Assembly (NCBI GenBank): GCA_965240325.2
Contig: OZ251248.1
Span: forward strand, 248,001-312,000
From: Rebecca billardiae RCC1528
Lineage: Eukaryota > Haptophyta
DNA length: 64,000 nucleotides
Direction of reading: 5' to 3'
A model generated the notes under the pieces. The model saw nothing but the letters and a program-made list of their open reading frames with translations, was not told the origin of the DNA and did not search any database. Positions within the stretch are counted from its first letter, which is position 1. The number at the start of each line of letters is the position of its first letter. A program made the position numbers and the translations under genes. Positions 41,601 to 50,610 of the stretch are shown here, piece after piece.

Positions 41601-44140
41601 GCCTCCTGCGCGGCCGAGCCTTCTGGAGCGCCCGCTCGCGCGGGCTCGTCGGCAAAGCTGAGGTCGGCGCCGAAGCCGCCAGTCTCCAGAGGGGGCCTCG
41701 CGCCGCCGCCGCCTCCGCCGAAGCCGCCGCTGTCGCCGTCGCCGCCGAACGACGCATCGCCGCCGCCAAACCCCGCGTCGGCCCCGAAGCCGCCGTCGCC
41801 GGCTGCGGCCGGCTGCGCGCCACTGCCCCCAAACTCATCAGCACCGCCGCCCCCGAAGCCGCTGCCAAAATCGCCGCCGCTGCCGTCGCCGCCGAATCCG
41901 TCTGCGCCGGCGGCCCCTGCGCCAAAGCCGCCCGCGGCGCCAAAGTCGCCGCCGCTGCCGCCGCCGAACATGGACGCATCAAGCATGCCTGTACTGCTGC
42001 CGCCGCCGCCGACGCTGCCGCCGCCGCCGCCGCTGCCGCCGCCGCCGACGCTGCCGCTGCCATCGCCCGCGCTGGCGCGGTCGGCCTGCGCGTCGGCCGG
42101 GCCCGGCGCATCGGCGCTGGCCGGCTCGGCGGCGTCGGCGCCGCCGCTGAACATCGCCGCGTCGAGGGGCGCGCTGCCGCCACCGAAGCCACCGCCACCG
42201 AAGCCGCCGCCACCGTCGTGGGCCTCTGCAGCGGCGCCCGCCGCCGCGTCGCCGCCAAAGCCAGCGCCGCCGCCAAAGCCATCGCCGAAGCCGCCGCCGA
42301 AGCCACCGCTGCCGCCGTCGCTGCCGCCGCCGAACTGCGCCGTCGATGCCTCCACGCCGCCCTCGGCGCCGCTCGGCTGCGCCGTCGGCGCCGCCTGCGC
42401 GGCGCCGCCATCGCCAAAGGCCGCGCCGTCAAAGCTCGCGCCGAACCCGCCGCCACCGTCTGCGCCGCCGTCGCCGCCCGGCTGGGCGCCAAAGCCGGCG
42501 GGCTGGGCAGCGTCGGGCGGCTGCGCTGGCTCGGCGGCAGGCTCCGCACCAAACATCGCCGGGTCGAGCGCGGACCTGCTCGTCGAGCCCGACACCGCGC
42601 ACGCCGCGGCCGAGGCCGGCTCGGCCGTCGGCGGCGCGGGCTGCGCCGTCGGCTGCTTCGAGGCTTCGGGCGGCGCGGGCTCGGCGTGCGCGGCACCATC
42701 CACGCTGCCGCCGTGCTCGCTGCCCGCGGCGCTGCCCTCCCCGGCGCTGCCGCCCGTCCGCCCGACCTCCGAGCCCGGGCCACTGCCCGACAGCCCGTGG
42801 CTGCCAGGGCCGGTGGCCGCGCCGGCCGCGCCGCCCTGCGCCAGCACTGGCGGCAGCGCCTGCGGCACGGGCGTGCCGCGCGCGCCGCGCATGGCGAGGT
42901 GCATCGCCACGCGGAACTCCGCGCGCGTCAGCCGGCCGTCGCGGTCCATGTCGGACATCTGCCAGATCCGGCTGAGGTCCTCCTTGGGCAGCCCCGACTT
43001 TGCGAGCAGCGGCGCCGCCTGCGCGCCGCTGAGCACGCCCGAGCCCTGCGCGTCCAGCTTGGCGAAGTAACCGTCGTACTGCGCGGCGTCTGAGGCGGAG
43101 ATGGCCCACGGGTCGGCGGGGCGCGGCGAGCTCGCCGCCGAGCCGCTGTGCACCGAGCTCGCCGCCGAGGCCTGCGCGGGCTGCGGCGAGTGCGACGCAA
43201 GGCTGCCCGCACCTGGGCTTGGTGCCACGCCGGCGCTCCCGCCGCCAGGGCCGGCCGGCGTGGCGGCCGCGGGCTGCGGCTGCTGGTCGGTGGAGGAGGT
43301 GCGGCTCTGCGCGGGCGAGGCGGCGTCGGGCCTCGGCGGCGTGGCGTGCGCACCGCCGCCAGCCGCCGCGCCGCCCTGCGCGAGCACCGGCGGCAGCGAC
43401 TGCGGCACAGGCATGCCACGCGCGCCGCGCATGGCGAGGTGCATCGCCACGCGGAACTCCGCGGGCGTCAGCCGGCCGTCGCGGTCCATGTCGGACAGGT
43501 GCCAGATCCGGCTGAGGTCCTCCTTGGGCAGCCCCGACTTGGAGAGCAGCGTCGCCGCCTGCGCGCCCGAGAGGAAGCCCGAGCCCTGAGCGTCCAGCTT
43601 GGCAAAGTAACCGTCGTACTGCGCGGCCTCCGCGGCAGACATGGCCCACGGGTCGGCGGCGGAGGCCGCCGAGGCGCTCGAGGCGACGGAGCCGGTGGAG
43701 GGCGTGCGCGTGTAGCTCGGCGCGGATCCGCCCGCGGAGCCCGCCGCTGGCCCCGCGGCCGCGGCCGCGGCAGCGCCCGCGTGGTGGCCGCTGCCAGCTG
43801 CCGAGCTCGCGCCCGACGCGCGCGAGGAAGCGTCGCTGCCGCGCTGCGAGGCGGGAGCTTCGGCGGCGAGCTCGGGCGGCAGCGCGACGGGGATCGGCGC
43901 GCCCCGCGCGCCGTGCATCGCCAGGTGCATCGCGATGCGGAACTCGCCCGGCACGAGCCTGCCGTCGCGGTCGACGTCGGACATCTGCCAGATCCGGCTG
44001 AGGTCCTCCTTGGGCAGCCCCGACTTGGCGAGCAGCGGCGCAGCCTGCGCGCCGGTGAGCACGCCCGCGCCCTGCGCGTCCAGCTTGGCGAAGTAGCCGT
44101 CGTACTGCGCGGCCTCCGCCGCGGAGATCTGCCACGACAT
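38687..44140 (-). CDS. Eps15/Ede1-like endocytic scaffold: three EH domains, coiled coil, FG-rich region, UBA
   Basis: Exons 44140-41144, 40958-38958 and 38788-38687 give 1699 residues, and both introns (185 and 169 nt) fall between codons. Three EH domains lie at about residues 1-97, 167-260 and 348-440, each with SGLPKEDLSRIW and an EF-hand-like DxDRDGRL. EH domains bind NPF motifs. They are followed by about 500 residues of GFG/FGGG-rich low complexity, a Glu/Ala-rich coiled coil spanning the exon 1/2 junction (about 955-1270), and more FG-rich sequence with FGADPFA. The last exon completes a UBA domain (EQLSQIRAVVGDIDESVAQE...GAAINSILDAM), which binds ubiquitin. The order EH3-coiled coil-UBA is that of yeast Ede1, an early clathrin-endocytosis factor. 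An ATGTAAGT at the stop could also act as a donor, so a further exon is possible but not needed. It shares a 78-bp divergent promoter with the next gene. Confidence 0.88.
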
Positions 44141-44219
44141 CGCCTCGGGACGCTGGAGACAGCTCGGCGTCGGGATGCAGGGGCGGTGCCGGCAGTCCGG
44201 TGCGAGCCCAAGCGGGCGA
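41144..44219. promoter_or_regulatory. shared promoter of the divergent pair at 44141-44218 (coordinates include exon 1 of the minus gene)
   Basis: Only 78 bp separate the ATG of the Eps15-like gene (44140, minus) from the ATG of the Cys-rich membrane protein (44219, plus). Any core promoter for both must lie in these 78 bp or inside the coding regions. I see no TATA box in it. The span is GC-rich (gacgctggagacagctcggc). The feature of interest is 44141-44218. Confidence 0.5.
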
Positions 44220-44890
44220 TGGCTGCTGGCACCCAGCGCCTCCCGCTCGTGCTCGTGGTGGCCGTGGCTGCGGCGGCGCCGCCACCTGAGCCGGTCGGTG
44301 GCCGACGGCTCCAAGAGCTCACGCCCTGCCAGTCGTGTTGCCAGCCCGGCGGCAGCTGCCTGCGCGCGTTCAAAGGCGAGGACGGCGTGTGCTGCGGCCT
44401 TGACGGGCAAAGCGCCTACTGCTGCCCATGGCCGCCGACCGAGTACGCGTGCGTCCGGTGCATTTCCGGGTACAAGTGTGCGCGCGCTGGCGCAGTCCGG
44501 TCGTGGTCGGACGCGAACCGGGTCTGCATGGACCGCGGGGGCGCGCCGCAGCAGTACGGCGGCCATCGCAGCTTCCACCACCGCGGCGGTCGCACGCACT
44601 ACCACGGGGGCGGACTCGGGCGCTACGGCCACTTTGGACTCGCACGGCGCGAGGCAGCACCGCTCGAAGGGCGTGTCGCGACGGCGGCGTTTCCGCGGCC
44701 TACCAGTCGCCTATGGCTGGCTGCGCTCGGCGGGCTCCTGGTCTTCGCCATCGCAAGTCTGGGCGGCATCATCACGCTCAGGGGGCGGCAGGCAGCGATC
44801 TTTGGACGGACCAGCAGCCTAGAGAGCGCGCGCCGGCCGATGCCCGATCCTGGCCGCCGCCCACCTGACGGAGCGATGGTGAACAGGTGA
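44219..44890 (+). CDS. small Cys-rich type I membrane protein
   Basis: A frame of 223 residues from the ATG at 44219. It has a signal peptide (MAAGTQRLPLVLVVAVAAAA), then a compact cysteine domain at about residues 37-90 (CQSCCQPGG, CCGLDGQSAYCCP, CVRCISGYKC), a His/Gly-rich stretch (GGHRSFHHRGG), one transmembrane helix at about residues 160-182 (LWLAALGGLLVFAIASLGGI) and a short basic cytosolic tail. The paired CC...CCP arrangement recalls granulin-like or whey-acidic-type knots, but I do not recognise an exact family. It is likely a surface or endomembrane protein. It lies head-to-head with the Eps15-like gene. The frame is open far upstream only because it runs antisense through that gene. 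Confidence 0.65.
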   Translation: MAAGTQRLPLVLVVAVAAAAPPPEPVGGRRLQELTPCQSCCQPGGSCLRAFKGEDGVCCGLDGQSAYCCPWPPTEYACVRCISGYKCARAGAVRSWSDANRVCMDRGGAPQQYGGHRSFHHRGGRTHYHGGGLGRYGHFGLARREAAPLEGRVATAAFPRPTSRLWLAALGGLLVFAIASLGGIITLRGRQAAIFGRTSSLESARRPMPDPGRRPPDGAMVNR

Positions 44891-45133
44891 TATGCGCTGT
44901 CGACGTGCGGACCGAGGACGGCAGCGCTCGAGACGTATCGCCCGCGCGGCCGCCCGAGAGGTGATGCGAGAACGCTCGCGAGTCCGAGTGCTGCTGGCCG
45001 GCGTCCCGACGGCGGGCGACGGCAGACCATGAGGCACCGGCCGCCGGCGGCCCTGCGGTCCGCCTGACTCCTTCGTCCTCGGACGCTGCAGCATGCCACG
45101 CAGCATACTACTAGGTACTTCTGACAGAGTAGT

Positions 45134-45135
<2 letters not shown>

Positions 45136-45215
<80 letters not shown>
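45136..45215. repeat. (AT)n microsatellite, about 80 bp
   Basis: An uninterrupted TA/AT dinucleotide run. It is followed by more AT-rich sequence and an imperfect inverted pair (atatatatggtaacatacta near 45285 and tagtatgttaccatatatat near 45337). Confidence 0.95.
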
Positions 45216-45216
<1 letters not shown>

Positions 45217-45780
45217 CGCACATCAAATAACTGCTGATGATAATATATAAATATATTACCGACGTGGTATGAAATATATATAGTATATATATGGTAACAT
45301 ACTATATTTATAATAATATTATAATACTGATTAAACTAGTATGTTACCATATATATACTCCATATGCATGATGATGATGCTGATGACGGATTGATGTATA
45401 CGGTACGCGGCTGCTACTACTACATCACTGAATAATAACGTCGTGATGATGATGCCCAACGACCGTACGACTGCTGCGCGTGCTGAAGCCGAGCAGCGCC
45501 AGTGTGATAAGTTATGACGACAACCGCGCCACCGGCACTCGGCGCCGCGGGCGCCGGGGCGCGGCGCGACGACGCCACCCGCATCGCGTCGGCGCGTCGC
45601 GCGGGCCCGCGAGCACTCCACGAGCAGACCGCCTCGGCCTGCGCAGTCCGAGACTCGCGGGCCGCGGCGGTCGCTCGCGCGGATCGGAATCGTAGTGCGC
45701 GGCTCACTGTCAGTTGTCATCGCGTGTGATCCGGCAGCAGTTAGTGTATAGACGAATTGTCGTCCATCCGGCGTACAGAT

Positions 45781-45954
45781 ACAGTTTACTAAGAATAAGA
45801 GACGCACACAGCTCAGGCAGGCGAGATTGACGCCCGCCAACTGTCACCGCCCATGAAGCCGTCGCCGATGGTAGCGCCGCCGGAAAAATTCGTTCAGCCG
45901 TCCGCCTGCGAGGCCTGGATGAGGGCTGCGGCCGCCTCGCGGCGCGCCAGCGCC
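45781..45954 (+). repeat. short dispersed repeat R, copy 3 (uninterrupted)
   Basis: It reads acagtttactaagaataaga ... catgaagccgtcgccgatgg then tagcgccgccggaaaaattc and continues to cgcggcgcgccagcgcc. It provides the empty-site reference for the palindromic insertion in copy 1. Copy 2 (24897-25064) is its inverse. Confidence 0.85.
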
Positions 45955-46657
45955 CGTCGTCCTCGCCCCACCGTCGTCCACAAAACGTCGTCGTCCGAAC
46001 TCGCCGACTGGGCGCCGATGCGACAGCGCGCCGACAGGATGAGGATGTAGTAGGGAATGTAGAGCCCCACTGTCGGTTGGGGAAGGTGTGTATCAAGCGG
46101 CACCGGCTCGGCTTACCGGGATGCGGTCTGCTTTTAGAACTCTGTTAGTCTGTACTTAACTAGTTGAGAATTAGACGGTACCGTAATATTCCGACTTAAT
46201 GACGCGGGAGTATTAGTATAATGACTAATGTATATTCGTGAGTCGGCGACGAGGCGACTGCCTGAGTGCCGAGGCCGGCCAGTGGCCGAGGGGCGCGGGC
46301 GCGGTGACTGACGACGCCTCGACGTGTCAGAGGTGGCTGGTGGCCTGGTGGGTGCGCCGTCAGTCAGTCCTGATCGCAGGCTGCGCTGCGGCCCGTTCCG
46401 GAACTGCGAGCCAGCCGTGAGCCGCCTCGGTGCTGCGCCGCAGCCATGCCGTCGTCGTCGAGCAGATCCTCACCACGATGCTGATGATGATGCCGACGGC
46501 GACGATGGGGCGCGGATGGCGCTGCCTGCGGAGTCACCAGGCAGCCGCCTCCTGAGGAGCCAGCCACCGCCGCGCTGCAAATGTCAAGCTCGCCACCGCC
46601 ACCAGCGGCGGCGAGCGCCGGTTCCGCAGAGCCGCGCGGAGGCGGCGTGCCGCCGGC

Positions 46658-47974
46658 TCACACGTCGGGGTCGGCGGCGAAGGAGAATATTTGGTGCTGG
46701 AACGTGATCAGCACGCCCATGAGCAGCGAGACGCCCGAGACGAGGAGCAGCACCGACGTCTTCGTCATGTACAGCATCGCGCGCGACGAAACCGAGGTGC
46801 CCAGCACCACGCATGGCAGGACCAGGGCCGCGTATGGAATCAGGTGGCTGCCCACGCCGAGCGGTCTCCTGACGAAGGAGAGGAGCAGGCCGGTGCACAC
46901 CGACGCCATCATCATGCACCCCGTCCCCGTCACGAGCGGCAGGTCGTCGTTGTGGAACAGCGCCAGGATCACCGAGACGAAAATCACGCCGCCGCCGAAA
47001 TAAAGAATGCCTCCGAGCACGCCGCAAAGAATGACCACCAGGGTGCACAGCCCGAGCTTGGTGCGCAGCGCGGCGGGCGAGAGGTGGGCGCGGTGCGCCT
47101 CGATGATCGGCGAGTCGAGCATCGCGTGCGCCGTCTGCACCATCCACGCGAACGCGGGCGACGCCGCGCGCGTCGTCCACACCCCCGACACGTGGTCTAA
47201 GTTGTCGCCGAGATCGCGATCTGGCGAGGAGCGCCGATGGCTCACGCTGCGCTCGCCCGAGGCGGGCGCGGCGGAGACGGGCGTGGCCGAGCTCGAGCCC
47301 GAGCCGGTGCCCGTCGAGCCGCTCAGCCCAGCCGCGAGTGCGCCCCCCTCTTCGTCGCTGAGCCCCTGCGGCGGCGGGCGCAGCAGCCGACGCGCAGCAC
47401 GCGCGGCGGGCGCAGGCCATCAGCCCGTGGGCGGCCGCGGCCGGCGCGCGCGCGGTCCCGGCTCGCGCGCGCGCGAGCGCGCGCGAGGGCTCGCGCGACG
47501 CACCGACACTCGCTTGCCCCACTTCCCGTTCCCGTCGGCGGGCGGCGCGCTCGCCGCCGCCGCCGCCGCGCGCTCCTCCTCCTTGAGCGAGCGGCGCGCC
47601 TTTGCCAAGAACGCGAGGAAGTACAGAAACGGAATGTAACCGACGGTGCCCTTGAGCAGCTTCTGGTGTCTCAAGAGGATGCCCTCGCCGAGCTTGGCCG
47701 AGGTGAAGGCGATCGCCCCGCACAGCGGGCCGAAGCGCAGCACGAACCCCGTGTCGACGCGCCCCTTGCGGATGTACAGTGCGACAAGCGCAAGCGAGCC
47801 TGAGAGATCCATCAGGACTGTGAGGAAGAGGGCGTCGAAGACGTGGAACTGGAAGAGGTTGAGGAGGAGCGGCACGGCGAGGTTCCAGCACGTGAAGCCC
47901 ACCGTCGCGAGCGCGAAGCCCATCACCATCGACGTGGGCACCATGACGAACGCGAACGCTTGCAGCATGGCCAT
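46658..47974 (-). CDS. TauE/SafE-like multi-pass membrane transporter
   Basis: Exons 47974-47504 and 47365-46658 give 392 residues. The donor at 47503 (TCG|GTGCGT) was preferred to an equally frame-compatible GTGTCG six bases upstream. The start ATG at 47974 opens directly into a hydrophobic helix. Two blocks of three to four membrane helices are separated by a long hydrophilic Ser/Ala-rich loop that contains the intron. The first block (MGFALATVGFTCWNLAVPLL...LFLTVLMDLSGSLALV) and the second (LGGILYFGGGVIFVSVILAL...GTGCMMMASVCTGLLLS) look like the two inverted halves of the TauE/SafE (DUF81) family, putative exporters of sulfite or organosulfonates. The glycine-rich GGILYFGGGV is the best family marker. 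The substrate is not determinable. Confidence 0.6.
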
Positions 47975-49523
47975 CCGTGGCGACTGGAGCGGTGGCCGCT
48001 GCAATGGGGACGTGAATCTGAATCTGGAGATCCACCGGATCGCACCGGGGAGTCCGGGAGTGGCGGGAAAATCCCTAACCACTAACCAGAGCCGTCCGTC
48101 TGTACGTCCGGTGCTGCCTCATGAGTCGCCGGATCGTGCGGTGAGCTGTCGACCCCGCCCGGCGCGCGCCCGTGAGGCGCCCGCTGCGGGAGTCCATGCG
48201 ACTGCATGCTCCCGGCTGGCGGTGCCTGCGCCGTCGCTTCATCGCACCGGAGGTGCTGCAAGGGCAAGACGCGGGCTTCCTGAAGAGATAACATACATGC
48301 CAGCCCCATGCGCACCGTTCAAGGCACGGCTCAAGCGCATGTCGTGGACAGAAGCGGACGCGGGAGGCAACGTTTGGCTTTCTCGGCCCGGGTGGCAGTC
48401 GAGTAGTGCTCAGAAACGGAGAAGAGGCTGAGGCGGCACGTTTCTGCGGAGCCGGATGTCCTTTGAGCGGTTCTTCCCAGGATGGCCGCGGTGCACCGTC
48501 GCCACGGCCGTGTCAGCCGCCGCAGACGAGCGCGTGCGACGGGTGCCGCGACGGGGCTTGTCGCTCATCTTGCAGCGGGGCGCACTGCGCGCCACTGTGT
48601 CCGGGAAGGGTTATGCGGACCGAGTGTCCGAGACTCCGAGTCCGCATTGCTTACTGTAACTCCGCCCCGGACCGTGTGTGAGTTAGCTCGGGTCGCCTGA
48701 ACGGGGGCCTGGTGACTGGTGAGCGAGCAGCAGACTTCGTCACAGACTCAGTGACTGTGAGTTTCTGTTTCTCGCCCGTGCCCGCTGAGCTGTGCTATGT
48801 GTCAGTGTGTGCGTCTCGTCTTCTTATTCGTACTACTAGTAGTATGTCGGTAAACTGTGCCCTGGCGGGCGGGGGCCGGGTCGGCGGGCCGTGCCAGTGC
48901 TGTCGCAAAGTCAAGTAGCTAGTGTTTTAGGCCTCCGATGCGGGCTCCGGCGTCGATCTCAGCTTTCCACATTGATGATTATTCAAGCTCGTGGCGCGCC
49001 GTGGCCCGTGGGAGACGGACGGTCGGGCCATCAGTGGCATCTGCTGCTGATGATTCCGATCCTGACTCCTGCATGAGTAGAGTTCGATCGGACGACTTGA
49101 TGTAGTAATCGAATAATATATTCGATGTTAAGTCGGAATATATATATTTATTACGTTACGTCACTTACGTATATAGCGCCCGTATCTGAGTCAGACTCAA
49201 TGGTTCGGCCCGTTGTCACTTAGTCAGCGGGGCCCCGGTTCGACCGGTTCGGTGATCGGTCAGCAGCAAACTAACTGCGCCGTTGCTCAGCAACAACTAA
49301 ATTAGTTCAACTATGCTGCTGTGATACTATTACTGGCTCGTCACCGCTCGTCAGGCCCTTACCCGCCTGGCCATCACCACGGGTCGTACACGCGACGGCG
49401 TCGATACGACGCTGGCTGTGACCAGCGGCGGCAGCTGCGCTCGCGGCTGCGGCGCTGCCACAACGTCATCAGAGGCGACGGTGGCTGTGCTGCTGGTGCG
49501 CTTCCGCTGTCGCTTGGCGGCGC
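47975..49523. other. intergenic with a fragment of the dispersed element
   Basis: At 48857-48908 a 50-bp fragment of the dispersed-element end is present (gtgccctggcgggcgggggc ... gtgccagtgctgtcgcaaa), inverted relative to copies B-D. Just before it, tgtgcgtctcgtcttcttatt and gtaaactg recall the end of repeat R. AT-rich sequence lies at 49105-49160. Small frames at 48400-48700 have no recognisable content. Confidence 0.6.
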
Positions 49524-50486
49524 TCACTTCTTTCGGTTGCTCGTCATGTCTTGCTCCAGCCCGCGCTTGTGCGCACCACGGCTGCGAAGGCTCTTCATGC
49601 CGGCCATCTTGTGCGTAGCGCACCGGCTGGCGCGCGCATCGTCCGGCATGCCGAACGAAGGCCACTTGGTGCAGCCCGCATGATCACACTTGCGGGTCAC
49701 CACGTCGACCATGCCGGCCAGCTTGTGCGTAGCGCACCTGCTGGCGCGCGCGTCGCCCGGCATGCCGAACGAAGGCCACTTGGTGCAGCCGGAGTGATCG
49801 CACTTGGGGTGCTTCACGTCGACCATGCCGGCCAGCTTGTGCACAGCGCACCGGCTAGCGCCCGCGTCGCCCGGCATGCCGAACGAAGGCACCTTGGTGC
49901 AGCCGGTGTGATCACACTTGCGGTTCTTCAGGTCGACCATGCCGGCCAGCTTGTGCACAGCGCACCGGCTAGCGACCGCGTCGCCCGGCATGCCGAACGA
50001 AGGCACCTTGGTGCAGCCGGTGTGATCACACTTGCGGTTCTTCAGGTCGACCATGCCGGCCAGCTTGTGCGTAGCGCACCGGCTGGCGCACGCGTCGCCC
50101 GGCATGCCGAACGAAGGCACCTTGGTGCAGCCTGTGTGATCACACCTGCGGTTCACCACGTCGACCATGCCGGCCAGCTTGTGCGTAGCGCACCAGCTGG
50201 CGCGCGCGGCGCCCGGCATGCCAAACGAAGGCACCTTGGTGCAGCCTGTGTGATCACACTTGGGGTGCTTCAGGTCGACCATGCCAACCAGCTTGTGCGT
50301 AGCGCACCGGCTGGCGCGCGCGTCGCCCGGCATGCCGAACGAAGGCCGCTTGGTGCAGCCGGTGTGATCACACGTGCGGCTCTTCAGGTCGACCATGCCG
50401 GCCAGCTTGTGCGTAGCGCACCGGCTGGCGCGCGCGTCACCCGACGGGCAGGCACGCCGTGTCGTCGCGTCCGTCCGGTGCGGCAA
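49524..50486 (-). CDS. EsV-1-7 array protein, seven near-identical repeats
   Basis: The minus frame is open from 50486 (no ATG there; the codon is TTG) to a stop at 49524. The first in-frame ATG is at 50396, giving 290 residues, though a spliced upstream exon could supply the start and complete the half repeat CPSGDARASRCATH. Seven full units follow the exact spacing C-X4-C-X16-C-X2-H-X12, a 38-residue period (KCDHTGCTKVPSFGMPGD, ASRCATHKLAGMVDLKNR). The C-terminus is basic (GAHKRGLEQDMTSNRKK), possibly a nuclear signal. Each unit has three Cys and one His, so it can form a zinc site. Repeats differ at only a few residues, pointing to recent duplication or homogenisation. The related brown algal protein IMMEDIATE UPRIGHT controls development; function here is unknown. 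A related gene lies at 1-318. Confidence 0.85.
   Translation of the reverse strand: MPHRTDATTRRACPSGDARASRCATHKLAGMVDLKSRTCDHTGCTKRPSFGMPGDARASRCATHKLVGMVDLKHPKCDHTGCTKVPSFGMPGAARASWCATHKLAGMVDVVNRRCDHTGCTKVPSFGMPGDACASRCATHKLAGMVDLKNRKCDHTGCTKVPSFGMPGDAVASRCAVHKLAGMVDLKNRKCDHTGCTKVPSFGMPGDAGASRCAVHKLAGMVDVKHPKCDHSGCTKWPSFGMPGDARASRCATHKLAGMVDVVTRKCDHAGCTKWPSFGMPDDARASRCATHKMAGMKSLRSRGAHKRGLEQDMTSNRKK
49600..50450 (-). repeat. 114-bp tandem repeat array coding EsV-1-7 units
   Basis: About seven direct repeats with a period of 114 bp (gccggccagcttgtgcgtag ... cacttgcggttcttcaggtc on plus). There is no spacer variability of the CRISPR type and the repeats stay in frame throughout. A shorter related array lies at 1-300. 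Confidence 0.9.
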
Positions 50487-50610
50487 CCCTCGCTCGGGCG
50501 GCGCGCGAGCTCAGAATTGAGACGAATTCCTGGGTTGGGCTTCTCCCCCCAACGCCTCGCGCTACACGGCATACAGCCGCGCTGCCTCCTGCGCCCACGC
50601 GTCGGGCAGC

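Larger units (their letters stand above)
44891..46657. other. intergenic with AT microsatellite and repeat R copy
   Basis: It contains the 80-bp (AT)n at 45136-45215, further AT-rich sequence to about 45460, and repeat R copy 3 at 45781-45954. 46238-46640 is GC-rich and open in several frames but shows no domain. It lies downstream of both flanking genes (convergent 3' ends). Confidence 0.6.

Noticed and set aside
40062-43070. Plus-strand frame of about 1000 codons, Pro/Ser/Lys-rich
   Set aside because: It is the antisense shadow of the GFG-rich Eps15-like gene: GGC/TTC codons read backwards give Pro/Lys/Ala. It has no domain, while the minus strand has EH and UBA domains.
49225-49260. tRNA-like T-loop (ggttcgaccggttc)
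   Set aside because: No matching acceptor or anticodon stems around it; no tRNA was found elsewhere either.
49600-50450. CRISPR array
   Set aside because: 114-bp direct repeats without unique spacers, in frame and coding for zinc-binding units.
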